Assembly (NCBI GenBank): GCA_947095585.1
Contig: OX352763.1
Location: forward strand, 62,343,016 to 62,407,015
Origin: Nephrocerus scutellatus
Taxonomy: Eukaryota; Arthropoda; Insecta; Diptera; Pipunculidae
DNA length: 64,000 bases
Direction of reading: 5' to 3'
The position numbers and the translations under genes were made by a program. The notes under the pieces are model-generated. The model was given only the letters and a program-made list of their open reading frames with translations. It had not been told where the DNA came from and ran no database searches. Every line of letters starts with the position of its first letter. The stretch's first letter is position 1. This document shows positions 9,999 through 20,429 of this stretch, piece after piece.

Positions 9999-10110
9999 GT
10001 CGGTGGTGCAGTGGTTAGAAACATTAGCTTCCACACGGAGAACACCGGGTTCGATTCCCAGCGCGTCCAAAAACGCACAAAATTTTCTAACCGCACTGAT
10101 TATCTAGGTT
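9999..10110 (+). repeat. tRNA-derived SINE-like sequence
   Basis: An A-box-like TGGTGCAGTGGTTAG (about 10,004-10,018) and a B-box GGTTCGATTCC (10,048-10,058) are spaced as in RNA polymerase III internal promoters. The flanks do not form an acceptor stem, so this is a SINE head and not a functional tRNA gene. The tail is AAATTTT-rich. Confidence 0.65.
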
Positions 10111-10139
10111 ATTAATATAAATATATTTAGATAAATTTA

Positions 10140-10225
10140 TCTATATAAATAAAAATCAATTGCTGCATGTATGAAAGATCATCACTTGCGAAAGGCTCGA
10201 CCAATTTGGCTGATTTTTATATTCT
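10140..10225 (+). mobile_element. Helitron 5'-terminus fragment
   Basis: Begins TCTATATAAATAAAAATCAA and continues with a degenerate version of the start of the complete Helitron at 23,844 (TCTATATAAATAAAATGAAA). It is cut off at about 10,225 where family B begins (CTCTATATAAACTTCGCG). Confidence 0.6.
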
Positions 10226-10380
10226 CTATATAAACTTCGCGTGCACGTGGCTGGCTGGCTGGTCATATTTTCTGATCAATTTTTAACCCACTTCCCATAG
10301 CCCGATTTTGCACACATGTATATTTCCGGTGACAATACATTCTATTAAAATTTCAGAGAGATCGTGTGGCTCCCATACAA
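10226..10380 (+). repeat. Dispersed repeat family B, start plus one unit
   Basis: Begins CTCTATATAAACTT, followed by the GGCTGGCTGGCTGGTCA signature and then CCCACTTCCCATAGCCCGAT and CACACATGTATATTTCCGGT. The same order is seen at 58.36 kb, 58.77 kb and, inverted, at 26.69 kb. Confidence 0.7.
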
Positions 10381-11007
10381 ATTCAAATACAAAAATCATG
10401 TTTATGATTGGGGTTGTTTTGTTGTTGCGTTGCAGCAGAGAGCAAAACCTTTTCTATAGAGAAGTTTTTGGCAGAGAGTATAGAGATATCAAGAGGAAGC
10501 AGAACAAATATTTTTATACAAAACTGAATGGTGCAGCAATTGAAATGTGTTGTACACTCAGAAGTCAGAACGCGAAATAATTATGGATATGGGATGTGTT
10601 TGTGACATGTGAATACAGAGTAGAAGAGATAAGCAGAGGCATTTATGAAACGCGCTTACTGGCCGAAGTGAAAAGAGCGAGAAACGTAATTTGTGGCAGC
10701 GAAACGCAGAAAAATTTCGTATGATTTTTGCTTGGCTTTTGCTCTTAATTTAATAACCAATACATAAATATTTCGTTAGTATCTGTGCTTCAAGAAAATA
10801 GTTGGGCTTTATATAGAGAAGGTTTTGTACGAGGGATATGAAGAAATGGAAACGCACTCACACTGCACTCACACTCAACTCAGAAGAAATAATTTTAGTG
10901 GTACTTCGTACGTCGTTGTGTGCACGTCGTACCAACCGTGCGCTGTGGCTGCTATGTTTTCACCGCAAAATGGGGAATTTAACAACAATCACAGAATTTA
11001 CAAGAAA
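10381..11007. other. Unassigned spacer inside the family B cluster
   Basis: Contains GATTGGGGTTGTTTTGTTGT, which recurs at 58.6 kb and inverted at 63.8 kb, so at least part is repeat. The short open frames here show no protein resemblance. Confidence 0.35.
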
Positions 11008-11179
11008 TATTTCAATTTTTAAATTCGCTTGCCCATCTGTCCGATTTTATTGAAATTTTGCACACATGTGTATTTCCTGAGACAAAACTTTCTATTAAAA
11101 TTTGGGGCCAATATAAGTTTTTTTTAAAAATAACGCGATCTTCTTAAAATTGTATACACATATGTATCTCCGATGGACA
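11008..11179 (+). repeat. Family B units, target of the LOA-like LINE
   Basis: Two degenerate units with CACACATGTGTATTTCC and CACATATGTATCTCCGATGG. The second is interrupted at CTCCGATGGACA by the LINE that follows and resumes at 12,515. Confidence 0.75.
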
Positions 11180-12514
11180 TATCTCACATCAAGTCAGCGC
11201 TACAAGGGCCTTATGGGCCTGCAGAAGACTTTACGGCAGAACTTGGAGTCTCAATCCTAAGATTATACACTGGATGTATACAATGATGGTTAGACCCATA
11301 ATCACGTACGCGGCCATAGTTTGGTGACTTGAACGGACAACGGCAAACGAGCTTCAGAAGCTTCAAAGAATCGCCTGTCTAGGTATTACAGGTTCTATGC
11401 GTACGTGCTCTACGACAGCATTAAAGGCTATCGTAGGGCTTTCGCCCCTACAAATCTTCATTAGGAAGACGACCGCTAGATGCGCTATAAAGCTGCAACT
11501 AAAATATAAGTATAAACCAGGCGACCATTTGGGACACCTGAGAATTCTCAACTCAATTCCCGAAAGAGACATGTTCTGCACAATACCCGACTTCATGGTC
11601 AGGGAGCACTGTTTCGGCAGGTTATTTGAGGTAGAAATCTTGGACCGGGATAGCAGGTCTAATGGTGTTCCGGCACTAGACGCTAGTGGTCTGGTTTGGT
11701 TCACTGATGGATCTAAGATGGAATCTGGAGTTGGTGCTGGCGTCTTCGGACCCAATACAAAGGTCTCGATACCAATGGGAGTAAGTCCCACGGTCTTCCA
11801 GGCTGAACACCATGCCATAGAGATCTGCGCTAGAATTAACCTTAGTAAAGGCGTTACGGGCGCGAGAATATATATCTATTCAGATAGCCAGGAAGCACTC
11901 AAAGCTGTCGTCCATTTTAATGGACTCATTAACAGTTAAAAGCTGCTACGATGTACTGCAATCTCTGGCCAGACACAACAGGATTAAGCTCGGTTGTGTG
12001 CCAGGACATCGAGGAATTGCAGGCAACGAAACTGCAGATGAACTGGCTAGGGCTGGTTCGGAATCTGCGTTCATAGGATCTGAACCCTTTTGTGGCGTCA
12101 ATTGGAGTGCCGCCACAAAACTGATTAACTGTTGGGAAAGCAAACTTCGCCTGGCTCAATGGGAAAATACCCCGGTGCTAAGGCAGCTAGTGAGTTTTCT
12201 AACTGGCCATTGTGGTTTAAGGTATCATCTTAACAAAATTGGTGTGGGCTCTGTGACAGAATGTAGGTTCTGTGCAGAGGATGAGGAGTCATCCGAACAC
12301 GTTCTCTGCGAATGCCCTTATTTGGTTAAGGAGACGCATATTCAATAAGGAATTATGCTCGGCAGCGGATTTGAAAAGCTCTGCTATTAAGGACATTCTG
12401 TCTTTCATCAGGAAAGTTGTATGTCTATTAGACAATTAATGCCCTATTGATACAATAGATCTTTTAGGTCGCGGTGCAAGTACTTGGACTAGGGATTTCC
12501 AAAAAAAAAAAAAA
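11180..12514 (+). mobile_element. 5'-truncated LOA/R1-like LINE with poly(A) and 12-bp TSD
   Basis: Flanked by the identical 12-mer CTCCGATGGACA at 11,168-11,179 and 12,515-12,526. It ends in a 14-A tail at 12,501-12,514. The 5' end lies within the C-terminal part of the RT gene, the normal outcome of incomplete target-primed reverse transcription. It carries an RNase H domain, which points to the LOA or I/R1 group of non-LTR elements. Confidence 0.9.
11197..12348 (+). pseudogene. RT C-terminus and RNase H of LOA/R1-like LINE
   Basis: The RT thumb region is read from 11,212 (ACRRLYGRTWSLNPKIIHWM) and continues past a single in-frame TGA at 11,325. Open frame 11,397-11,939 holds the RNase H start: WFTDGSKMESGVGAGVFGP (Asp), FQAEHHAIEICA (Glu) and IYSDSQEALKAV (Asp). 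After a frame change near 11,935, 11,920-12,348 holds GCVPGHRGIAGNETADELA (His and Asp) and a terminal zinc-binding motif CRFCAEDEESSEHVLCECP. All RNase H catalytic residues are visible. One stop and one frameshift break the product. Confidence 0.85.
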
Positions 12515-12768
12515 CTCCGATGGACAACACTTTTTGTAAAAATGTTGGAGACTTCGGGCCCCGGGGTCGTGTGGCACCATACAAATTTTTCAAAAAAATT
12601 AACCCGACTTTCTTCAAATTTCATACACGCGTGAATCTCCAATAGAAAACACTTATTGTAAAAATTTTACAGACCCGGGCCCTGTGGTCGTGGTCGTTTA
12701 AGTGAAGCTCCAATATTAATTTTTTCCAAATAAGCCCGGTTCAAACTTTGCACACATATGTATCTACT
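12515..12768 (+). repeat. Family B units, continuation
   Basis: Resumes the interrupted unit (CTCCGATGGACAACACTTTT) and adds two more, with GGGCCCCGGGGTCGTG and CATACACGCGTGAATCTCC. Confidence 0.75.
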
Positions 12769-13195
12769 ATTAGAGAATTTACATGAAAAATTTTAATTTT
12801 TATGGGTTGTTTTTTTTTCTTTTTTTCTTTCTTTTATATAGTATTTCCGTATCCTCTGAGTCAGAAAAGCGGAACAAATCTCTGTCTGTAAGTCTTTCTG
12901 TCTTTGAGTCTGTCTTTGTCCACTCTACAGTTCAGACGGCTAAATTAAAAGTCGTGTCGTTTCCATACCATTTTTTTTGTGTTTGTTATTGTCCGGACAA
13001 GGTTTGTATAAAAGAAAATTTTTGGAAAATCCACCGCAACAGTCGAACAGTTAGACTTTTTTTTGTATGAAAATCTCAATATAAAAATGTGACGTTTAGT
13101 TTGACAGTTTTCCTGTCACAAGTTTTATAACAACAACAAAAAAAATTTGTTTTGACAGCTCCGCTGTGACATGTTTTCATAAAAACAAATTCCGC
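12769..13195. other. Repeat-terminus motif followed by unassigned DNA
   Basis: Starts with the recurrent terminus ATTAGAGAATTTACATGAAA and a T-rich run. The remainder shows two stretches of the type TTTGACAG..CTGTCAC and no coding signal. Confidence 0.4.
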
Positions 13196-14590
13196 ATTGA
13201 ATATTGATATTTTGCGAAAAAGAATCGATATTAGAGTCGCTTCTATACTTCAAACGGTGAGTTATAATGACATTCCAGTTGTCAGCTCTATGGACAAGGC
13301 CAATCTGTTTGCTGCTCATTTTGCAGCTAGCTCCACGCTTCCAGATTGTGCATTGCTGCCGCCTGCACCTCAGAGTTTTGCACACTCTATGGGACAGATA
13401 TTCATTCGTACTCGTGCAGTTGCCAGAGTTTTAAACGATCTCAACACTAACAGATCCGCTGTGCCAGATGGTATTTCCCAATTAGTTCTGAAGGGATGTT
13501 CTTCGAAGCTGGCATTACCATTGCGTTCGCTTTTCAATCTATCCTATTCTTCTTGACTTTTCTCGAGAAGTTGGAAAACAACCTGTCCTGCCCATACCGA
13601 AAAAAGGCGAGCCGTCGTCTCCTTCTTCGTACCGACCCGTAGTCTTACATCCATTCTTTGCAAGGTCATATAGACGCTGATCAATTTTCAGCTCATGAAA
13701 TATCTTGAAACCAAAGAAATCCTTAGGGGCCGGCAGAACGGATTTTGTGGGCAACGTTCTACTGGTGGTTTGATGGTATATCTTACCAAACAGTTGAAGC
13801 AGTCTTTGAATCAATTTGGTGAAAGAGAAACTGTTGCACTCGATATTTCCAAGGAGTTTGACAGAGTTTGGCATCAAGCTCTTTTGTCCAAAATGCGTGC
13901 TTAAGGAATCAATGTAAAACTGCTTCATTGGATTAGAAGTTATATTTTCTACCGCTCAATTCAAATTGTCTTGGACCGTTTGAAATCTAAAATACATCGC
14001 ATAAATACTGGAGTTCCCCAGGGCTCTGTTTTGTCCCTGACAATCTTTCTCATTTTTATTAATGATCTCTTGTCAATTACTTCTAATGAAATTCACTCTT
14101 TCGCTGACGACCGCACTCTCAGCTTCTCATATAAGTTTGAGGAACGTCCCTCCACTTCTCATGTGGAACTCAAATAACTACAATAACACTACGATAAACT
14201 TATTGGTGACGAGAACATTGCGAAATCAATAGATTCGCTTGAACACCACGAACACCTTTTCCTTACCGTCCACGCTGTGCCCCTTTTAAGCGTGCGCGAA
14301 TTATAAAAAGAAAAGAAACGTTTCCTGCTTCTCACTGTCGCTTCTTCAACCAGCGGTGCTCTTCGGACGTAGAGTTAAGTTCCGGGATTCGTTCTTCAGC
14401 CGTACAACACATATGTGGAATGCTCTGCCAACCTATTTCGACCTCATATGGTTCACAGGCGTTCAAAACACAAGCTCATAGACATTAACTCTTTTCTTCT
14501 CCTTTTTCTGAACGCCTACGCTGTGCCTAGCATATATCCGAGCATTATAAGGGTGCGAACCTCTTTACGCGGGCGTAAATTATAAAAAAA
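13196..14590 (+). mobile_element. LINE family J, long degenerate copy
   Basis: Carries RT pieces in changing frames: LNTNRSAVPDGISQLVLKGC at 13,440; FCGQRSTGGLMVYLTKQLKQ and VALDISKEFDRVWHQALLSK at 13,750-13,890; INTGVPQGSVLSLTIFLIFI and HSFADDRTLSFSYKFEERPS at 14,000-14,150. The FADD box is intact. 14,175-14,400 is rearranged: a second copy of the element's own 3' tail (14,255-14,313) is embedded in the C-terminal coding region. The 3' end GGGCGTAAATTATAAAAAAA is at 14,571-14,590. Confidence 0.8.
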
Positions 14591-15230
14591 GCTTGTTCAA
14601 TGTTCTATGGTTTTTAAAATTTTACTTAAAGTTCGGGTTTATTTATAAAAATTGTAAGTAATAATGGCTTTGTGTAATGGTGCACACATTTTTATTCAAT
14701 TTGTAACGTTTTTTTTAGTTATTTTATTCATTCATCAAATAGAAAATATTTCCTCTTATAAAATATTAAATATTCATAATGTACATAGGTCAACCTAAAT
14801 ATAGATTTCACGTTAATGGTAATTTTATTATAATAAATAAATGTAGCTTAAAGGAATGTCCAGAAGAATTTCCAAAAAACTCTATCTTATTATAAACCAA
14901 GTTAGCTTCGCGATGTTAGAAGAAATCGGTTCCTTTCTACCTTAATGTGTTCGGTGAAATTACTCATTTAACAAATAACACTCTCTCAAAAATTCCATCG
15001 GGTAACGCGGAGAATAATAAACGTTAGTAATAAAAGACATTTATTGTGGTGTGATAGTAGGTCTCTGATAAACATGTTAGAAAAGCAAGTAGGTCGGTTC
15101 TCCGGAGCAATAATATCAAATAACAAGACGTATCAATCCTCCAGTTTAACTTTTAGATCATATATCTTGCGAATTCTTTTTTGACTTTTTCGATTCTTCC
15201 ACATGATCTGACTAGTGATTAAAAAACAAC
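14591..15230. other. AT-rich DNA, nothing recognised
   Basis: No open frame, tandem repeat or known terminus identified. TGGTGTGATAGTAGGTCTCT near 15,048 could be part of an LTR, but no partner copy was found. Confidence 0.35.
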
Positions 15231-15600
15231 GCTGAAAAATCAAAATTTTTCGTGTAAATTCTCTAATTGGCCAAAGTTTGAATAAAATTGTGTTAATTTA
15301 AAAAAAAATTATATGGGAGCACCTAGGCACTGCGGCCGGATCACTTCCAAATTTTTATAAAAAGTGTTGTCCATCGGATTAAACACATGTGTATAACATT
15401 TGAAGAAAATCGGGTAAATTTTTTTAGCAAATTTGTATGGCGCCCTTCGAGCCCGATCCGTTACGACCACTTCAACATTTTTGCAAAAAGTGTTGTCAAT
15501 TGAAACTACACATCTGTATTAAATTTAAAAAAAATCGGGTATATTTCAAATTTGTTTGGGGCCACTGCGCCCGGGCCCCATCTTGAGGTCAGTGATGTTT
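15231..15600 (-). repeat. Family B units, inverted, with terminus motif
   Basis: Begins with the reverse complement of the ATTAGAGAATTTAC terminus (GTGTAAATTCTCTAATTGG, 15,252-15,270). It continues with three minus-oriented units containing GTGTTGTCCATCGGAT and ACACATGTGTATAACA. Confidence 0.7.
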
Positions 15601-15619
15601 CAAATTATTTTCTTTTTTC

Positions 15620-16015
15620 TACGCTTCACACGCGCCACATGCGACACGTGTCAAACGCGGGTTATCGAAATTGAGCCGCTCACATTTCAGCCCTCTAGGT
15701 CGTGCGAAATGTGGTTAAAAAAATAGCACAAAAAACGAGAAAATGGCGCGATTTCAACCCATCACACGCGAAATGCGCAACGCGTCATAGCTAGAAAATA
15801 AATGCTATTTTGGACTAAGACACTTACAAAATTTCAGCTCTCTAGGCCTTGTGTGAGGTAGCTAAAAAGGAGATCAAAGAAGTCGAAAAAAAATTTTCAA
15901 CCCATCATACGCGCCACACGCGACACGAGTCATACGCGGAATAAAAAAATGCTATTTTGGACTTAGACAATCGCAAAATTTCGACTCTCTAGGTCGTGTG
16001 ATTTTGAGTCAATGC
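15620..16015. repeat. Three degenerate tandem units of about 140 bp
   Basis: Each unit has TCAACCCATCAYACGCG, a CGACACGNGTCAWACGCGG block, GCTATTTTGGACT and a CTCTCTAGGTCGTGTG block. The clearest pair starts at 15,753 and 15,896 (143 bp apart); a partial one precedes them at about 15,620. Confidence 0.7.
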
Positions 16016-16428
16016 TACTTCATCATCCGCGTTGTCTGATATTTCAACCAACGGTCGCGAATTACCATTTGTTTCACTTCACCCATAACAGTAGTCTTGA
16101 GTACAACTTTCAGAGCGATCTTAACCGAACGTACGAGCCTTTCCTAACAACCTCCCATGTGTGGAGAAGCTTGTAATAGAAAAGTCTATTTGACGCGTGG
16201 TCAAATTGCGTCCTGCTCTAGATCGTTCTGGTTTGTCACGAGCTTGTTATCAGCTTCTCTAAAGTTTTTGTGGTTTCAGGTTTTTACAGGCAGGTAAAAA
16301 GAACACCGTACCTTTTCTCCCGGAGACGGCCCACTTTCACGATAATCGGTCCAAAGTAATCCATTCCTGTGAGCGTGAATGCATGAACTTTAGGCTTCAT
16401 TTGGGAGAGGCGTAGCTATCCCATTATA

Positions 16429-17370
16429 AAGGGTGATCAATTTAGAGGTATCGGATTTTAAATTGAAATAAAACAACAAACATTCAAATTGATTGGGCAA
16501 TCTTTTTTATTTTAGATTAGAACCATTTATGACATTTATTTTTTGAAGATAATCCCTTTCAAATGTTGGCCGCAACTGCGCCATAATTCGGCCATCCGAA
16601 AACACTAATTTTGAACGACTCGCTCGAGGACTTCGGTCGGTATCTCGCGAATAACTTGAGTGATGTTGGCTTCCAATGCCTCAATCGTAGCTGGTTTATC
16701 CACAAAACATTTAGACTTTACATACCCCCACAAAAAAAAGTCCAAAGGTGTGATATCACACGATCTTGGTGGCCAATCCACCGGTCCGACACGAGAGATC
16801 AATTGCTCACCGAAACGAGGACGCAGTAAATCCATTGTGTCACGGGCTGTATGAGATGTAACGCCGTCTTGTTGAAACCAAATGTCGTGGAGATCACGGG
16901 CTTCAATTTCCGGCAACAAAAAGACGTTTATCATGGCGTGATAGCGTTCGCCATGCACTGTTACATTGGCACCAGCCTCGTCTTTGAAGAAATATGGTCC
17001 GATGATTTCTCCAGCCTGTAGGCCGCACCAAGCGGTAGTTTTCAATGGATGTAATGGCAGTTCGTGAATGGCTTCGGGCTGTTCTTCAGCCAAAATACGG
17101 CAATTTTGCTTATTGACGAAGCCATTAAGCCAAAAATGGGACTCATCGCTGAACACCATAAGTTGGCCTGAGCGCGCGATGAACACTTTTCACAGAGCGT
17201 CGATTTTTGTAATAAAACTGTACGATTTGTAAACGTTGTTGAGGCGTTAGTCTTTCCATGATGAAATGTCAATGAATACTGAATAAAATTATGTATTTAG
17301 TTTGAGAGTAGTCACGCGTGACATGTCAAAAAATCCTATTGGAAAAAGTACCTCCAATCTGATCACCCTT
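16429..17370 (-). mobile_element. Tc1/mariner-type transposon with TA target duplication
   Basis: Terminal inverted repeats AAGGGTGATCAATTTAGAGG (left) and AAGGGTGATCAGATTGGAGG (right, reverse complement) are flanked by TA at 16,427-16,428 and 17,371-17,372. Length 942 bp. It splits the BEL/Pao integrase, whose sequence resumes exactly on the other side (CCCATTA/CAAGGCTGTGGC). Confidence 0.92.
16605..17280 (-). pseudogene. Internally deleted mariner-type transposase
   Basis: The open frame 16,605-17,186 (193 codons) is the catalytic domain: FSDESHFWLNG (Asp 14), WFQQDGVTSHTA (Asp 107) and WPPRSCDITPLDFFLWG (Asp 144). All three acidic residues are present, and the tail PATIEALEANITQVIREIP is typical. 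Upstream, 17,280-17,187 encodes the N-terminal helix-turn-helix (RLTPQQRLQIVQFYYK) but joins the catalytic domain directly, in another frame, after about the first 35 residues. Roughly 100 or more residues of the DNA-binding and linker region are missing, so this copy cannot act alone but could be mobilised in trans. Confidence 0.85.
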
Positions 17371-17379
17371 TACAAGGCT

Positions 17380-18613
17380 GTGGCTTTGAGCATCTCAGTT
17401 TGCACATGTTGCAATCAAAAATTACTTTTCGTAGAAGGGGGTTGTTTTTAACATCCAGTACCGCTGCCGTACTTCATTCAGCACGCCGAATGACGTGCAT
17501 GATTAGATTTCTCATGATGGTATTTAATCAAGAGTCTCGAAAATATGTGCTGCGATGTAATCATCAATGAGTAAGTTGTTTAGTCTGCCGCCGAGTCTGA
17601 TGAGGTTGTCTGCAATCACTGGGGTCAAAATCAGAAGTTTACTCTTTTTGACCACTGGTTCGCCTTTTCGTAGACTTATCAACTATAGTAGAAAAGCCTG
17701 ATGTTGTATTTCACGTACACACTTTTATGCAGCTTCTCCGGTAACAACTCTCCTGACTGCTTAGCACCTTGTCTACGACAGTTATAGATGAATCTCAATG
17801 ACCACGCGGGTTCATCGCAACGTTGAGCGCCCGACGTGAAAATCCGTAATTGTCGGCTGCTGCACATACAACCTCTACCGATTCGTCGTCATCCACATCA
17901 GCGCCTTTCAAGAATGGAAAATTTCAGTTTGATTCCACATAAAGGCTGGGCCTTGGAATCAACTGCTGTTCTCACTAAGATCTTCCCTTCGAAATCGTGT
18001 GGCTTTGTCTGAAAAGTTGTTTTTAGGAGATACTCAATGCCACTCTTCAACTTTAGTAGTCTCAGCAATTTCGCCGAGTCGATGGGCCACAAACTGTTTG
18101 AACCTCTTTGTTTTAGAATTTATCCAGTAAAGAACAGTGATTGAATCACACCAAAGAAAAAAAATTTTAAATTTAATATCATGTTTAGAGCCCGTATTAC
18201 CTTTGCTAGACGAGTCGCACACAGTGCAGCTTGCAGTCCTAGTTTTGGGATTGTAATTGGTTTCAGTGAGGCGAACTTGGCTCTCGCAGCCACAAACGAA
18301 ACAATGATAATGGAACTCCTTTTTATGCGAAGGTGCGCGACTGCAGTTTAGGCGTCTGCACTGCCGTCTGCGAAAACATGTAACTGAAGGTCGCCTGCTG
18401 ACCTAGGGCGTGACGAGTTACATCTAGGTACCGAGGTAACCGAAATCGCATAACCAAGTCTTCCAAGTTTTTAGCAAATTCTGGTTGAGTTGCTCGTCTC
18501 AATGGATCGAAAACAGACATCACCATTTGCAACACTTCTTGCTTAGTTGGTATCTTTTCCCCTTGTATAATCAATGGATTAATTTTCGCGAAGTCTGAGC
18601 TGAATGTAAACAC
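17380..18613 (-). pseudogene. pol: BEL/Pao RT connection, RNase H and integrase zinc domain
   Basis: 18,323-18,613 contains IIQGEKIPTKQEVLQMVMSVFD and [12 protein letters not shown], the connection. 18,034-18,222 contains [20 protein letters not shown] and [18 protein letters not shown], the typical Pao RNase H with its DS-TVLYWI motif. From 17,700 to 17,380 broken frames give RLGGRLNNLLIDD, RQRYWMLKT and CNMCKLRCSKPQP, the integrase HHCC region. Several frameshifts and stops separate these blocks. Confidence 0.7.
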
Positions 18614-18873
18614 CTAATACCTTACACCCGGCCAAGTTCGGATTTTGCGACATCAATTCTTTCGCTCGCTCGCTGTATGTTTTTGTTGTTCATCCCCACC
18701 ACCTCATTGGAAGAACAGCTCCAATTACTAAATTTAAACCCACCTTGTCAGTGTACATTGATAACGTCATTAATCAACTAGATTGCAGATTTGACATCAT
18801 CTGCCCCACCTAGGTAGTCGTTCATGTAATGATATTTGATCGCCTTTACTGCGTCTGTATATTAATCAGTAAA

Positions 18874-19125
18874 CTAATCAGCGTTTTTGTCTTTGACGAA
18901 AATCGCAGAACTTGGTGAGCAGCAGCCTCCGAAACTCATAGCCGTCATTTTGTATTCCAATGGTTGCACTTTACGGTTGTCTCCACGCCAGAGAATTAGT
19001 TTGCTAACGTTGTCTTCGTTTCTGTTCTTGACCCGGTGAAACATTTCTGCAATATCACCTATGAAATCTACTCGATGTCCCCGAAACTTAAAAAGGAGTG
19101 CGAGCCTTTCCCAACAACCTCCCAT
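18874..19125 (-). pseudogene. pol: BEL/Pao reverse transcriptase fragment fused to integrase tail
   Basis: The first residues (MGGCWERLALLFK) belong to the integrase tail block that normally reads PHMGGxWERLVRS. They run straight into RT sequence: VDFIGDIAEMFHRVKNRNED, LILWRGDNRKVQPLEYKM and MSFGGCCSPSSAIFVKDKNA. The fusion point near 19,090 is a recombination junction, not a natural domain order. The palm YVDD box would follow; the sequence there is broken by stops. Confidence 0.75.
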
Positions 19126-19468
19126 GTGTGGAGACGCTTCTGATAGAAAAGTCTATTTGACGCGTGGTCAAATTGCGTCCTGCTACAGATCGTTCTGGTT
19201 TGTCACGAGCTTGTTATCAGCTTCTCTAAAGTTTGTGCATTTGTCAGGTTTTCACAGGCAGGTAAAAAGAACACCGTACCTTTTCTCCTGGACACGGCCC
19301 ACTTTCACGAACACTAAGTCCTTCAAGGTCGACTGTTCAAACTGGTATTGACCGATACATAACGACCAACCAACGCAAAAATAGCCACACCACACTTCAA
19401 AAATCAATAGTCTTGCAAAAATCCAAAATAAATCCGATTCTACTCCCATAAACCAAAACCGGTTTAAA

Positions 19469-20150
19469 TTGCTTTCCGACATCCAAGAAGTAAAGAAATA
19501 TAGTGCCAAAACAAAAAATGTTCAGCCTCCACTCATATACCTACCTGAGCCCAGCTCATATGGTCTGGCAAAAGATTTGTCAAAATTAATTGGCGAAAAG
19601 AGCTTCCATATAGTGTCTATTCGGAGAGGTATCATAAATGAAACAAAAATTCAAATTTATGATGAAAATAACTACCGCATAGTAGTAAAAGAATTTGATA
19701 AAACAAATAAATCATATTATACTTACCAGCTGGAGAGTTGCAAAGGCCTTTGCGTTGTTCTGAAAGGAATTGAGCCAAATATAGACCTATCGGAAATAAA
19801 AGATGCTATTGAAGCAGAAGGATTCAAAACAAAATCAGGGTACAACATTTTAAATAGAAACAAAGCCCCTCAACCTCAGATTTCTTTTACATCATAAAAT
19901 TACGGTAGAGGAACCTCAAAAAAGCACAGGTCCTCCACAATGCTTAAACTGTCAAGAATTTGGCCATACTAAAGCATACTGCACTTTACCAAGCGTATGT
20001 GTAATTTGTGGAGATCTACATACCTCGAAGAATTGCAACAAGCGTAAGGGAGATGCATGTGTAGTAAAATGTAGCAATTGCGGAAGAAACCACACTGCGA
20101 ATTACAGAGGTTGCCCAGTCTTTACTCTTATTAAAGATAAAACTATCCAA
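19469..20150 (+). pseudogene. Jockey ORF1 (Gag-like RNA-binding protein)
   Basis: Open from 19,469 to 19,897 (142 codons), including an RRM/PRE_C2HC-like segment (FHIVSIRRGIINETKIQIYD, LCVVLKGIEPNIDLSEIKDA). A frameshift near 19,880 moves coding to a frame with three zinc knuckles: CLNCQEFGHTKAYC (19,941), CVICGDLHTSKNC and CSNCGRNHTANYRGC (ending 20,114). ORF1 proteins of this clade bind element RNA and guide it to the nucleus. Only this frameshift separates the two halves. Confidence 0.8.
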
Positions 20151-20429
20151 CATAAAACAAACATAACCACATTTGAGCAGAATTCACAACCAACACAAAT
20201 GCCTACACCTATCATAACCGCACCTCTCAACGAACCAAAAACTAAATCAAAAACCATCGTATACCAAGTATACTTAAGGGTAATCCAGCGAAAGTGAAAG
20301 CTAATAACCTATCACCTTCTGTTTTCTTAGAAGAAATTATTTAAAAGTTCATACAAAACGTGAACCAGTTTATGAATACAATGCAAACTATGATGATGAT
20401 GATGATGAAAATCAGCAAAAAGATATAAT

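Larger units (their letters stand above)
16095..19316 (-). mobile_element. Mosaic BEL/Pao retrotransposon relic
   Basis: Minus-strand Pao-type Pol pieces, read right to left: integrase core and tail (19,316-19,096), RT (19,125-18,874), RT connection (18,613-18,323), RNase H (18,222-18,034), integrase zinc domain (about 17,700-17,380), then integrase core and tail again (16,425-16,095) after a mariner. The integrase tail of about 215 bp is therefore present twice, at 16,128-16,342 and 19,096-19,313, roughly 90% alike by eye. No LTR was found. A recombination between two copies best explains the order. Confidence 0.8.

Noticed and set aside
9999..10075. Functional tRNA gene
   Set aside because: A- and B-boxes are present but the ends do not pair as an acceptor stem and no clear anticodon arm forms.
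12783..13070. 95-codon frame with an N-terminal hydrophobic run resembling a signal peptide
   Set aside because: The hydrophobic part is a T-rich homopolymer region of a repeat terminus; no family resemblance.
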